A DNA stretch of 64,000 nucleotides from an uncultured Lachnospiraceae bacterium. Lineage in GTDB: Bacteria; Bacillota; Clostridia; Eubacteriales; Anaerofustaceae. Below are positions 9,124 through 17,721 of the stretch, one piece after another. Under the pieces are notes generated by a model that was given only the letters and a program-made list of their open reading frames with translations, ran no database searches and was not told the origin of the DNA. How positions within the stretch are numbered: position 1 is the stretch's first letter; every line of letters starts with the position of its first letter. The position numbers were made by a program, and so were the translations under genes. The stretch lies in assembly GCA_944381375.1 (NCBI GenBank), contig CALWKX010000019.1:51111-115110 (forward strand). Reading direction: 5' to 3'.

Positions 9124-10467
9124 TTATTTTGTAAGCTCCAGCGCTGCATCAACCTGAGCAGGGCAAGTGCCTACATATGACATGTAATCAAAAGCATCGT
9201 CGAGTTCCTTTTGAGTGAGAGCTGCCATTATAACCTCGTCTTTTTGTATCAGACTTTTCACAGGAATCTTTTCTTTGAAAGCTTTCATCGCATAATCATA
9301 CAATCTTTGATGACCTTCATAGCGGTTTATATTCTTAGTCGTAAGCACCATCATCACATGTTCAAGCATGACAGAACCATGCGTCAACTCCAGATTTTCC
9401 ATCATCTTATCAGGATAAACCTCAAGCTTGCCAAGTATTTCGATTCCATAATGCAATATCCTTTCGCACATATTGCAAATTGCTGCCATAGCGTAATCAT
9501 TTTGATAATAAGCCATAAAGTCGCGCTCATGATACTGAGCCATTGTCGAAAGCACATTAGTGAGCTGGCTCGCGCAAGTACGTGCAATTGCTATCATTGT
9601 TTCAAGCCCCCACGGATTACGTTTTTGAGGCATTGTAGATGAGCCTATATTTCCATAAGTCCATGGTTCTGCAATTTCACCTATCTCAGTCCTTGACATC
9701 TCAAACAATTCGGTTGCAATTTTGCCCATAGTGCCTGTTGTGCTTACAATATCCGACATCATCTCTACCATTGTATCGCGGGAAGTCTGCATGGACACAG
9801 GAGTCCATCCCATATTCAAGTATTTGCCCAATAATTCATTGAGTTCAAGACCTCTTGAGCCAAGAGTGCTTAATCCACCTGCGGCGCCGTACATATTAGC
9901 TACAAAAGTACGCCCTGCACATTCCTGAATACGTGTAATCTGTCTGTTCATCTCCATAAGCCAATTCGCTACTTTTGCTCCGAATGTAATAGGCACTGCA
10001 TGCTGGTTATGAGTTCTTCCTACCATTGGCGTATTCTTATATTTCTTCGCTAAATCTCTCAGAATTTCACGCACACTGTACATTTCGTCTAATATAATTT
10101 TATATGCATCGCGAAGTTTTAAAAGCACAGTATTATCGTAAATATCAGGAGTAGATGCTGCATAATGTATTACATTTTTTGCTGGGTCATCTCCAAACGA
10201 CTGCTTCCATGCAGCAAGGAACGAGACAACGGGATGGCCCCCTGTTTCAACCATTTTTTCATCATATATTTTCAGGTCTATGTTGTCCAAAGAAATCATG
10301 GAACTGATTTTTTCAGCATCCCTTTCAGATACCAATCCCATTTCAGCTTCAGCTTTTGCTATTGCGGCCTCTACGCGGCACATGCACAAAAGCGTATTTT
10401 CCTTGCAGAAAATTTTTCTCATCTTATCGCTTTCCCAGAATTCACCTTCATTAATATAAATTGACAT
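9124..10467 (-). CDS. Fumarase/aspartase-superfamily lyase (adenylosuccinate-lyase-like)
   Basis: 447-aa member of the superfamily of fumarate-releasing lyases. The signature loop is GSSTMPQKRNPWG near residue 273; GRTHNQHAVPITFG near 150 holds the conserved histidine and TSRDTMVEMMS near 220 fits the second conserved region. The QKRNP form is nearer to adenylosuccinate lyase and carboxymuconate cycloisomerase than to aspartase (GKVNP) or class II fumarase. No purine gene is adjacent; it stands upstream of fumA and the cit genes, so a catabolic lyase that feeds fumarate into the block is a fair guess, but the substrate cannot be told. AAGGA lies 8 nt before the ATG. Confidence 0.8.
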   Translation of the reverse strand: MSIYINEGEFWESDKMRKIFCKENTLLCMCRVEAAIAKAEAEMGLVSERDAEKISSMISLDNIDLKIYDEKMVETGGHPVVSFLAAWKQSFGDDPAKNVIHYAASTPDIYDNTVLLKLRDAYKIILDEMYSVREILRDLAKKYKNTPMVGRTHNQHAVPITFGAKVANWLMEMNRQITRIQECAGRTFVANMYGAAGGLSTLGSRGLELNELLGKYLNMGWTPVSMQTSRDTMVEMMSDIVSTTGTMGKIATELFEMSRTEIGEIAEPWTYGNIGSSTMPQKRNPWGLETMIAIARTCASQLTNVLSTMAQYHERDFMAYYQNDYAMAAICNMCERILHYGIEILGKLEVYPDKMMENLELTHGSVMLEHVMMVLTTKNINRYEGHQRLYDYAMKAFKEKIPVKSLIQKDEVIMAALTQKELDDAFDYMSYVGTCPAQVDAALELTK

Positions 10468-10877
10468 ACATTTTTCCTTCCCGATTCCAAGAATCTAATA
10501 ATTATCTCTAAACAAACTATATCATATATTTACTTTAACAAGCTATATATAATTTAAATAGGTAGTATAAAAATTTTTTAAATAGTTCATTATAAAATAT
10601 ATCATCAGCTCATCAATAAATATACTTTGTCATATGAAATCTGCCCTGTAAACACGTGCTTCGCAATATGTTTGAACTTTATATCTTAAATATCATATAT
10701 TTAAAAATTACAACATAATATGACTCCATTAGTAAACATGGCTTGTACGGCAACAGGATTTATTAAAAGCTCCTGACTACCAAGCAAGATTACAATCAAT
10801 GATTCGTCATAAACACTCTTCTGCTTGAGAGAGAAAAAACCTTCTGAGCGCAAAACTTTGTATATCTATCGCCTGAA
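10468..10877. other. Intergenic, no gene seen
   Basis: About 410 nt of very AT-rich sequence between the lyase start and the terminator of the ABC-transporter remnant. I see no frame with a ribosome site and no clear repeat. It presumably holds the promoter of the lyase gene, but no convincing -35/-10 pair stands out among the many TATA-like strings. Confidence 0.4.
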
Positions 10878-10927
10878 AAAACGAGCATCCATAACAACTT
10901 TTTCTGCCGAAAATGAATGCTCGTTTT
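10878..10927 (-). terminator. Terminator after the ABC-transporter remnant
   Basis: AAAACGAGCAT (10878-10888) pairs with ATGCTCGTTTT (10917-10927) as an 11-bp stem with a 28-nt loop; on the minus strand the stem runs into a T-run. It lies just past the stop codon of the gene at 10936. Confidence 0.6.
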
Positions 10928-10935
10928 GTTTTGAT

Positions 10936-12219
10936 TTATTCCTGTTCTAAAGCGCCGGTATAAAGTTTGTAATAAACGCCTTGCTTTTCAATCAATCGTT
11001 CATGATTGCCACGCTCAATAATAGAGCCGTGATCAAGCACCATTATCACATCGGAATTCCGTACCGTAGACAAGCGATGCGCAATGACGAAAACCGTCCG
11101 CCCCTGCATCAGTCTATCCATACCCGCCTGTACCAACATCTCCGTTCTGGTGTCAATAGATGAAGTTGCTTCATCCAGAATCATAACGGGAGGATCAGCT
11201 ACTGCGGCACGGGCAATAGAAATCAGCTGACGCTGTCCCTGAGACAGTCCGCTGCCATCCCCCTTCAGCACTGTATCATAACCTTGCGGCAACATACGAA
11301 TGAAACTGTCAGCATTTGCCAGTTTTGCCGCTGATATGCACTGCTCATCCGTTGCATTCGGATTGCCGTAGCGCAGATTTTCCATGACCGTTCCAGTAAA
11401 CAGATGAACGTCTTGCAAGACAATCCCCATGCTTCGCCTCAGGTCCGCTTTCCTGATTTTGTTGATGTTGATGCCGTCATACCGAATCTTGCCGTCAGCA
11501 ATATCGTAGAACCGGTTAATCAGGTTAGTAATGGTTGTCTTGCCCGCTCCGGTAGCGCCTACAAAAGCGATTTTCTGTCCCGGTTCTGCATAAAGCGTAA
11601 TATCGTGCAGCACTTCTTTTTCTGGCGTATATCCAAAATCCACATGGTCTAATACCATACGGCCTTCCAGCTTCGTATATGTTAACGTTCCGTCACTATG
11701 CGGATGCTTCCAGGCCCATACCTCGGTATACTCACTGCACTCCACAAGTTCTCCATCTTTTTCGCGTACATTCACAAGCGTTACATATCCATCATCAATT
11801 TCCGGTTTCTCGTCCATAAAATCAAATATGCGCTGCGCGCCTGCTAACGCCGTAATAATCGAATTGAATTGGTTCGCAATCTGAGAAATCGGATTGATAA
11901 AATTACGGGAAAGGGTCAAAAAGGATGCAATTGCACCAAGAGTCAGCGTATTAAAACCAAACAATCTAAGATTTGGCGTCCCTGCAATGGCCATATAACC
12001 GCCGATAAGAGCAATTAATACATACTGAACATAACCAAGCGCGTTCATCATTGGCATCATAGAATTAGCATATCCGTTTGCCTTTCCGGAATTTGTTTTC
12101 CACACCTGATTGCATCGGCGAAGCTCCGATTTTGCTTCTTCTTCGTGGCAGAAAACTTTGATAACCTTCTGTCCGTTAACCATTTCCTCAATATAAGCGT
12201 CAAGATCAGCAAGCGCCGT
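10936..12219 (-). pseudogene. 5'-truncated ABC exporter (fused permease/ATPase), likely non-functional
   Basis: The C-terminal two thirds of a type I ABC exporter. After MVNGQKVIKVFCHEEEA come the remaining membrane helices (YVQYVLIALIGGYMAI; ISQIANQFNSII), then a complete nucleotide-binding domain: Walker A GATGAGKTT near residue 207, signature LSQGQRQL near 308, Walker B VMILDEATSSID near 328, H-loop IAHRLST near 360. Homologous reading continues a dozen codons upstream of the ATG (ALADLDAYIEE) and then dissolves near 12219, so roughly the first 200 residues with helices 1-3 are missing. The sequence is visibly more GC-rich than its neighbours, suggesting transferred DNA that has since decayed. 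The usual partner subunit is absent. Confidence 0.8.
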
Positions 12220-12278
12220 CTTTGATATGCAAAATATGCATATTTGCTCCCTAAAAATAAAAGCTGCTGCGTTTTCCT

Positions 12279-12295
12279 TCAGCGCAAATGATATA
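12279..12295. repeat. 17-bp direct repeat, copy 1
   Basis: TCAGCGCAAATGATATA, identical to 12510-12526. The copies lie 231 bp apart inside the gene-poor stretch upstream of the truncated ABC gene, consistent with a duplication or a scar of a mobile segment. Confidence 0.7.
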
Positions 12296-12509
12296 TCCGC
12301 CTCTGTTGTGTAATATCCGCGCCTTGCTTAATGCACTTATTTATGCTTGCTGACTCAGTTTTTTTCGAGATTATACAAGCAGGTCAATAATATCCTTACC
12401 ACAAGGGCGAACACGATAAGACGCACATGGATTATTGTTTAATATTGATTGAATCCATGAGTATTGAACATAAGAATCTGTATAAGGCGTCTGGTAGCTG
12501 TGAATTAAA

Positions 12510-12526
12510 TCAGCGCAAATGATATA
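12510..12526. repeat. 17-bp direct repeat, copy 2
   Basis: Second copy of TCAGCGCAAATGATATA. The 231-bp unit between the copies has no open frame of note on either strand. Confidence 0.7.
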
Positions 12527-12743
12527 CTACAACTACATTACCTTAAAGTTTCTGAAGCCCAAAGACGGCTCTCATATGGTCAGGCGTGTCATCCAGCCAT
12601 TGAGAGCCGTTCTCTCTGCTATAATAATTGGCGAATATGTCTGTCAATTGACTCTTGGTTTAGCATTTTATTCACCGCTCACTTAGTATAGATAAGTATT
12701 TTCACAATATTTCTGTGCGCTCTTATGAAAGATACAGCTTTTG
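12527..12743. other. Gene-remnant sequence with a 10-bp inverted repeat
   Basis: Part of the gene-poor stretch 12220-12743. On the minus strand a short frame (12543-12661, about 38 codons ending WLDDTPDHMRAVFGLQKL) looks protein-like, as if it were the tail of a lost gene, but I cannot name it. ACGGCTCTCA (near 12564) pairs with TGAGAGCCGT (near 12601) around a 26-nt loop; whether this is a terminator or part of the remnant is unclear. Confidence 0.35.
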
Positions 12744-13169
12744 CTATAATATCAATGTTTTGCCAAGCTCTTCCAAAGAAGCTTCAGCTTCAGCGTCAGG
12801 TGCTTCATTGCATATTACTGGAGCCGTTGTTAAAACAGCGCCTGCGTCACGGCAGTCATTCTCCCAATTTCTCATCCATTCTCCATCTCCCCAGCCATAT
12901 GAACCGAACAAAGCTATTTTTTTACCGCTGAGTTTAGCTTTGCAATCTTCAAACATAGGAGCAAATTCTTCTTCCTCAAGCTCCTCATCTCCCATAGAAG
13001 GGCATCCGAAAGCCACGGCATCGAATTCATCCATTTTATCAGCGCTGAAATCCGCGGCAGTAAACAGCTCCGTATCCGCTCCGGCAGCCTTTGCTCCTTC
13101 TATGACACTGTTGGCCATTTCCTCGGTATTTCCCGTTCCGCTCCAATAAACAACTGCTACTTTACTCAT
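12744..13169 (-). CDS. Short-chain flavodoxin
   Basis: FMN electron carrier that can stand in for ferredoxin when iron is scarce. The phosphate-binding loop WSGTGNTEEMA is at residues 9-19; FGCPSMGDEELEE near 54 and FGSYGWGDGEW near 88 are the two isoalloxazine-contact loops. Length 141 aa is typical of short-chain clostridial flavodoxins. AGAGGT lies 6 nt before the ATG. It follows the DUF3793 gene by 24 nt; that pair recurs in Clostridia and is probably co-transcribed from behind the palindrome at 13768. Confidence 0.93.
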   Translation of the reverse strand: MSKVAVVYWSGTGNTEEMANSVIEGAKAAGADTELFTAADFSADKMDEFDAVAFGCPSMGDEELEEEEFAPMFEDCKAKLSGKKIALFGSYGWGDGEWMRNWENDCRDAGAVLTTAPVICNEAPDAEAEASLEELGKTLIL

Positions 13170-13193
13170 TTATTTACCTCTTTTCATAATTTT

Positions 13194-13745
13194 TTATGCC
13201 GCCACAGTCAGCTTATGTATACTGCAGCCTTTCTTCCATAACCTGTTATATATACTGCGGCATTTGTCTAATTTCAAAAATTTTTTCTCTGCGCTTTTGT
13301 CATCGCCATATACTTTCCAAAAACCGCAGCACTTACTGTTCTTGCCTGAATTCTGAATATATCCTATAACGTCCTCGAGAGGGTAACCCAAAAATATCCC
13401 TATCTCATGAGGGAAAGCCTCATCATGATTAAATCTTTGTTTTAAACTTTCAATAGCGCGATCAGCATTATTGTATTCATAGCCGTATGCTTTTAAAAAT
13501 TCGTTCACGCCCGGCCTTAATAAGTCTTGATTTAAAAGAGTTTTACGATACAAATAGACCAATGCATTATTGTTGCTTTTTTTCAGAATAGTTAAATAAA
13601 GCCCTTTGGTTTTGAATTGCTTATTTAATATATCTATCTGCGCTTCCAGCTTGTTAAGCGGTATTCTTTTAACATTGAATAAGCTGGCTGTTTTTAAACA
13701 AGCAAGTGTCGGCGAAGCGTAAAAAATCAGATAATCCTCCAGCAA
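13194..13745 (-). CDS. DUF3793 family protein
   Basis: A 183-aa soluble protein of unknown function. Family features: an N-terminal stretch around SPTLACLKTASLF, a mid-region YLYRKTLLNQDLL, the PHEIGIFLGYPLEDVIGYIQ block near residue 112, and the CCGFWKVYGD block near 138 followed by a basic tail. These proteins are usually coded beside flavodoxin or iron-uptake genes, which suggests a link to iron or flavin metabolism; no activity is known to me. I read the start as TTG at 13745, with GGAGG 6 nt upstream. Confidence 0.85.
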   Translation of the reverse strand: MLEDYLIFYASPTLACLKTASLFNVKRIPLNKLEAQIDILNKQFKTKGLYLTILKKSNNNALVYLYRKTLLNQDLLRPGVNEFLKAYGYEYNNADRAIESLKQRFNHDEAFPHEIGIFLGYPLEDVIGYIQNSGKNSKCCGFWKVYGDDKSAEKKFLKLDKCRSIYNRLWKKGCSIHKLTVAA

Positions 13746-13767
13746 TGTACTCCTCCGAAATATAAGC

Positions 13768-13799
13768 TACCCTTAGTTAGCATATGCTAACTAAGGGTA
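13768..13799. promoter_or_regulatory. Perfect 32-bp palindrome, probable operator of the DUF3793-flavodoxin operon
   Basis: TACCCTTAGTTAGCAT followed directly by its exact reverse complement, 23 nt upstream of the DUF3793 start. The core TTAGTTAGCATATGCTAACT is like the interleaved TTAG/CTAA half-sites bound by DtxR/IdeR-type metal regulators. A flavodoxin operon is a sensible target of iron control. It lacks the loop and T-run of a terminator. The regulator identity is inference. Confidence 0.6.
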
Positions 13800-13899
13800 A
13801 TCTACTACTTTTTTTCACCGCTGTCAAGCATTTCATAATATTTATATGAAATAAAAAATTAAAAAGATTTCTGCAGATTGATAACGATAATATCATTTC

Positions 13900-14004
13900 A
13901 ACGTCCCCGCAATGAAGTTCCTTAGCTTCCTTTCCCCACTCCTGATACCATCCTCTGCCGCTAGTGCAAAGCAATATTTGTCCTCCGCCTTCTTCCGGAT
14001 TATT
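13900..14004 (-). pseudogene. Cupin-domain remnant
   Basis: About 35 codons read GGGQILLCTSGRGWYQEWG followed by KEAKELHCGDV, the recognisable first half of a cupin barrel as found in the small cupin / carboxymuconolactone-decarboxylase-linked proteins. Upstream and downstream the homology ends abruptly and the metal-binding histidines are absent, so it is a scrap, not a gene. Such cupins are often divergent from a LysR regulator, and a broken lysR gene lies right beside it. Confidence 0.6.
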
Positions 14005-14105
14005 CCCCCCTGTAACTATTATTATAATTGCAATTGAACATATGTACACTACACAATTGTTATAGAGCATAATCATATACTTATGCTCTATTATAGGAGC
14101 GACGA

Positions 14106-14730
14106 ATGGATATCACACAATTTAAATACTTCAAAATTATTGCGGAAACTGAATCTCTTACCAAAGCCGCGGAAATTCTGCATATTTCCCAACCTGCCAT
14201 GAGCGTCATGCTTAAAAAATTCGAAGAAGAACTAAACGCAGAGCTTTTTGACCGAACTCCAAATAAAATAAAGCTAAACTCTGTAGGAGAAGCTGCGCTT
14301 GTTCATATTAATAATATTTTACGGGATATCGAACACATGAAAGCGGATATTGCCGGTTTGTCGCAAAAAAGCCTGTCTTTATCAATAGCCTTCTGCGATC
14401 CTGGTCTTCATTGGTTTTGCGTTCCTCGCTTTTCGCTTGCGTATCCCAATGTAAAAACAGATGATGAATTGTACGAAAAAGCAGATATTGCAAAGCAGCT
14501 TTTGAACAGAACATATTACTCAGCATCTTATCCGTACAACAAACTTTTTGGCGTCTATTTCAACTCTATCAAGCGATTTGAGAAATGACGGCACGCACAG
14601 AATACGCATACCCGTCAACAACCCAGAACTTAACGTAACATATCATATTTCATTTTTGAAATCTAACAAAAATAAAATAAAAAAATCCCTTGAATGGGCA
14701 AAAATTATGCAAAAAAATACTCGCGGATAA
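14106..14730 (+). pseudogene. LysR-family regulator, frameshifted and internally deleted
   Basis: Residues 1-60 are an intact LysR winged-helix domain (MDITQFKYFKIIAETESLTK, AAEILHISQPAMS). The linker helix follows and the effector domain starts (SLSIAFCDPGLHWFCVPRF), but after about residue 135 the frame veers off and stops at 14588. The true C-terminus continues in another frame (IRIPVNNPELNVTYHISF, then KSLEWAKIM) to a stop at 14730. The total of ~205 codons against a normal ~290 shows an internal deletion with frameshift. The 5' end might still make a DNA-binding fragment. Confidence 0.8.
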
Positions 14731-14753
14731 ATTTAAATTTTCCGCAAGTATTT
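14711..14753. terminator. Bidirectional terminator
   Basis: AATACT-C-GCGGA (14717-14728 region) pairs with TCCGC-A-AGTATT (14740-14751) around an AT-rich loop. The minus strand continues into a run of seven T, the plus strand into TTTT. It can end both the DUF523 operon (minus) and the broken lysR (plus), and overlaps the latter's stop codon. Confidence 0.7.
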
Positions 14754-14808
14754 TCACATGCATCATATATAAGCCGGTATATGCTTGATTTATACTTTAT
14801 TAAATTTA

Positions 14809-15261
14809 TTAATCTGTTAGTTCTTTTTCGCAGTGCTTCTCCGTTTTTACTGGTATATTTTCTCTTTTTAGCAAACGTACAAAAATACCGTCTGCAGCTA
14901 TTATTCTCTTCGTGAACGAGCCGTCGTATATCATACCTAAACCGCATGAAGGACTTAAGCTTTTTAATATAGCTTCGTCCGCTTTAAATCTTTTTACTTT
15001 TTTTAAAGCCTCTTCAGCGCCTGTAATGTAGCTATCGCTTACATCTGCGCCTTTGATGCTTATAACTTTTGTGATCGAGTCATTATTAGATATCTCGCAC
15101 GCTTCTCTCGGAGTTTCGAGTCCTCCGTAAATCTCAGGGCATACAGGAATGATCAGCTTATCAGAAAGATATTCAATCACTGCTTTATTATAGCAGCACT
15201 TGCCGTCGTAACGGCAGCGCACTCCGAGAAGACACGCTGATACTGCAACTATCTTACACAT
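14809..15261 (-). CDS. DUF523 domain-containing protein
   Basis: About 150-aa protein of unknown function. Family features: start MCKIVAVSACLLGVRCRYDG, CPEIYGGLETPREACEI near residue 50, and LKSLSPSCGLGMIYDG near 107, including the conserved cysteines at 10, 15, 49 and 113 or so that suggest metal binding. I start it at ATG 15261, which overlaps the yqeY stop by 8 nt; an in-frame upstream start at 15288 would lie deeper inside yqeY. Confidence 0.85.
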   Translation of the reverse strand: MCKIVAVSACLLGVRCRYDGKCCYNKAVIEYLSDKLIIPVCPEIYGGLETPREACEISNNDSITKVISIKGADVSDSYITGAEEALKKVKRFKADEAILKSLSPSCGLGMIYDGSFTKRIIAADGIFVRLLKRENIPVKTEKHCEKELTD

Positions 15262-15700
15262 TGCCCAAAAGCTCTTTGGCAACAGCATTTATGGCTTTAC
15301 CGTCTGCACGCCCCTTTACTTTAGGCATAACTGCACTCATAAGCTTGCCCATCTGATTCATCTGAGTTATATTCAAATCTTCGATCGCCTGTTTGACTAT
15401 TTCAACAAGCTCATCTTTCGTTAGCTGCGCAGGCAAATAGCTCAACAATATTTCAATTTCTTTATTAGTTTGAGCCACAAGATCATCCCTTGCGCCTTTT
15501 TCAAAATCCGCTAAAGCATCTTTTCTTTGTTTAAGCTGTTTTGCTATAACATCCTGAATACCTTCATCATCAAGCTCTATCTTGTTGTCTTTTTCTATTT
15601 GCAGTATTCCGGCGCGGATCATAGTTACAACATTCTTTTTTATCACGTCTTTTTCCTTCATTGCAGCTTTCAAATCGTCTATAAGCCTTTGTTTTAACAT
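15254..15700 (-). CDS. yqeY: GatB/YqeY domain-containing protein
   Basis: 148-aa helical protein matching the YqeY family, related to the tail domain of GatB but free-standing. MLKQRLIDDLKAAMKEKD opens the N-terminal helical bundle, and LPAQLTKDELVEIVKQAI plus the tail GRADGKAINAVAKELL form the second domain. It follows rpsU; rpsU-yqeY is a common clostridial pair. A role in tRNA-dependent amidation is often supposed but not shown. Confidence 0.92.
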   Translation of the reverse strand: MLKQRLIDDLKAAMKEKDVIKKNVVTMIRAGILQIEKDNKIELDDEGIQDVIAKQLKQRKDALADFEKGARDDLVAQTNKEIEILLSYLPAQLTKDELVEIVKQAIEDLNITQMNQMGKLMSAVMPKVKGRADGKAINAVAKELLGNV

Positions 15701-15726
15701 AAATACCTCCTATAATACTTAAATAA

Positions 15727-15754
15727 AAAACCTTTCGCAGCCACGAAAGGTTTT
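15727..15754. terminator. Hairpin between rpsU and yqeY
   Basis: AAAACCTTTCG (15727-15737), 6-nt loop, CGAAAGGTTTT (15744-15754). Reading on the minus strand it ends in a T-run, so it should attenuate transcription from rpsU into yqeY, giving more S21 than YqeY. Confidence 0.8.
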
Positions 15755-15782
15755 TCGTATTTTATTTCATTGCGCTCAAAAC

Positions 15783-15962
15783 TTACTTTTTGTTTCTTTT
15801 TTTCCTAGCGGCTTCAGCCTTCTTTTTTCTTCTTACGCTTGGCTTTTCGTAGTGCTCTCTTTTTCTGATCTCTGACATAACACCCGCCAATGCAGTCTTT
15901 TTCTTGAATCTCTTCAAGGCGCTTTCCAAAGACTCGCCTTCTCTGACCTTTACCTCAGACAC
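15783..15962 (-). CDS. rpsU: 30S ribosomal protein S21
   Basis: 59-aa basic ribosomal protein. [19 protein letters not shown] at the start, [19 protein letters not shown] in the middle and a lysine/arginine-rich tail are diagnostic. I start it at GTG 15962, 10 nt after GGAGG, which gives the family's normal N-terminus; the in-frame ATG at 15986 would add eight unconserved residues and overlap the ribosome site. Confidence 0.96.
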   Translation of the reverse strand: MSEVKVREGESLESALKRFKKKTALAGVMSEIRKREHYEKPSVRRKKKAEAARKKRNKK

Positions 15963-16017
15963 TTCATCTCGACCTCCCCTCTGCATTGGTTTGTTCCGTT
16001 ATGGAAATACAATGATT

Positions 16018-16045
16018 ATTATATCAAACCATTTTTTTAAGTCAA
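16018..16045 (-). promoter_or_regulatory. Promoter of rpsU-yqeY-DUF523
   Basis: Minus strand TTGACT (16040-16045), 16-nt spacer, TATAAT (16018-16023), about 50 nt upstream of the rpsU start. It makes the rpsU group a unit separate from the nusA-infB operon. Confidence 0.75.
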
Positions 16046-16063
16046 TACGTTTGATCTAATTTT

Positions 16064-16405
16064 TCAGCCCGGCGGCCATCCGAACGGCCTTGCGCCCAAA
16101 AGATGAAAATGTAAATGATTCACGGTCTGACCGCCATCTGCACCGCAGTTATTTACAAGCCTGAAACCTTTCTCGGCAAGCTTATATTTGATAGCGAGTT
16201 TATTTACTGCAATTTGAATACTGCGCATTACATCGCTGCCCGCAGGCACAGTCATTATATTCTCATAATGCTGTATAGGAACAATGACAATATGCACAGG
16301 AGCCTGCGGCTCGATATCTTCAAATGCAATTACATTTTCATTTTCATATACGATATTCGCAGGTATTTCCCTTTTTATTATTTTACAGAAAATACAATCC
16401 TCCAA
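16064..16405 (-). CDS. HIT family hydrolase/transferase
   Basis: 113-aa histidine-triad protein that binds or hydrolyses purine nucleotide derivatives. The zinc-type N-terminus DCIFCKIIKREIPANIVYE, the VPIQHYENI block and the active triad HLHFHLLGARPFGWPPG at the C-terminus are all present. I prefer TTG at 16405, since GGAGG lies 6 nt before it and the product then starts MEDCIFCKI; a longer in-frame ATG at 16444 coincides with the mtaB stop. Confidence 0.94.
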   Translation of the reverse strand: MEDCIFCKIIKREIPANIVYENENVIAFEDIEPQAPVHIVIVPIQHYENIMTVPAGSDVMRSIQIAVNKLAIKYKLAEKGFRLVNNCGADGGQTVNHLHFHLLGARPFGWPPG

Positions 16406-16443
16406 TTTAATCCTCCGTTTTGGATTTATAGGATATTTTACCA

Positions 16444-17721
16444 CTAATAATTTTGCAAATCAATCAATTTTTCTCCTGTAAGCACACCATCTTCATGACC
16501 AACAATCTTTACATCAGTTACAGCAGCAGTATCATCGGTTTTTGAATGATATTTTACTCTCAGATAATTAGAGCTGAAACCTTCGCTCAAATTGTCTTCA
16601 TGCTTTTCACAAAGCACTTTATATTTCCTGCCGACCAGCTTACAGAGGATCTCGTTTCGAACTTCAGTGCATATCCGCCCTAATTTATCGACGCGCATAT
16701 GTTTAATTTTATTTGGCACCTGATTTTCAAAAGACGCCGCTGGCGTTCCTTTTTTGGGAGAAAACGGGAATATATGCACATGAGAAAAACCGGCCTTCTT
16801 CACGAACTCGCATGTCTGTTCAAACTCTTTTTCCCCCTCGGAAGGAAAACCCACAATTATATCAGTGGTAATCATAGCATCCTCAAAATTTTCTCTGACT
16901 CTATTACAAGCCTCCATGTAATATTCGGGAGAATAATGTCTGTTCATCGCCGCAAGTATTGCAGGGCTTGCGCTTTGCAAAGAGATATGGAAATGAGGGC
17001 AAAGTTTGTCTTTTATGCAATGCAGGCGTGATATAAATCGCTCGCTCAAAAGCTTAGGCTCAAGCGAACCCAATCGAATCCGTTCAATACCCGTATTGTC
17101 TGCAACGGATTTCAGCGCATCCGCAAGATCATATTTTTCATGCTTATATGACGCTAAATGGATACCCGTAATTACGATTTCCTTATACCCCTCTTCTTCC
17201 AAGGCTTTAGCTTTGCTTACTATTTCATCAATGCTCAAACAAGAAATGTTGTTTCGAGCATAAGGCACTATGCAATATGAACAAAACATTTTGCAGCCGT
17301 CTTGTATTTTCAAGTATGCCCTTGTGCGGCTTGAAGGAAACATGCTTTTGTCAAGATTTGATGATTCTGACGCATCTACGGAAAAATACTTGCTTATTGC
17401 CAATGGAATATGTTCTCTGTCGTTTGTGCCAAATACCAAATCAGCGCCTGTAGAAGCTTTAATCTGCTCCGGATTTATCTGCGCATAGCAACCTGTAACA
17501 ACTATAAGAGCATTGGGATTAGCCATTCTCAGCCGTCTTATAAGCTGCCGGGATTTTCTTTCACTTTCATTAGTAACGGCGCACGTATTTATTATTACAA
17601 CATCAGCAGCAATATCTTTTTTCGTTACGTCTTCATAACCCATGCAAGCCATTTTTTCGGCAATGCTTTGCGTATCGTAATGGTTCACTTTGCATCCAAG
17701 AGTAAAATAAGCTGCGTTCAT
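16444..17721 (-). CDS. mtaB: tRNA (N6-threonylcarbamoyladenosine37) 2-methylthiotransferase
   Basis: Radical-SAM enzyme converting t6A37 to ms2t6A in ANN-decoding tRNAs. N-terminal UPF0004 domain: AYFTLGCKVNHYDTQ, INTCAVTNESERKSRQ, TGCYAQI, whose cysteines hold the second cluster. The radical-SAM motif CSYCIVPYARN is near residue 142 (CxxxCxxC with the preceding Cys in DGCKMFC). A TRAM-like tail ends the 425-aa chain. It overlaps plsY by 4 nt. Confidence 0.95.
   Translation of the reverse strand: MNAAYFTLGCKVNHYDTQSIAEKMACMGYEDVTKKDIAADVVIINTCAVTNESERKSRQLIRRLRMANPNALIVVTGCYAQINPEQIKASTGADLVFGTNDREHIPLAISKYFSVDASESSNLDKSMFPSSRTRAYLKIQDGCKMFCSYCIVPYARNNISCLSIDEIVSKAKALEEEGYKEIVITGIHLASYKHEKYDLADALKSVADNTGIERIRLGSLEPKLLSERFISRLHCIKDKLCPHFHISLQSASPAILAAMNRHYSPEYYMEACNRVRENFEDAMITTDIIVGFPSEGEKEFEQTCEFVKKAGFSHVHIFPFSPKKGTPAASFENQVPNKIKHMRVDKLGRICTEVRNEILCKLVGRKYKVLCEKHEDNLSEGFSSNYLRVKYHSKTDDTAAVTDVKIVGHEDGVLTGEKLIDLQNY

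Noticed and set aside
13777..14076. A 99-codon minus-strand frame
   Set aside because: Only the central ~35 codons resemble a cupin; the rest is noncoding and its end crosses the palindrome, so it is treated as a remnant.
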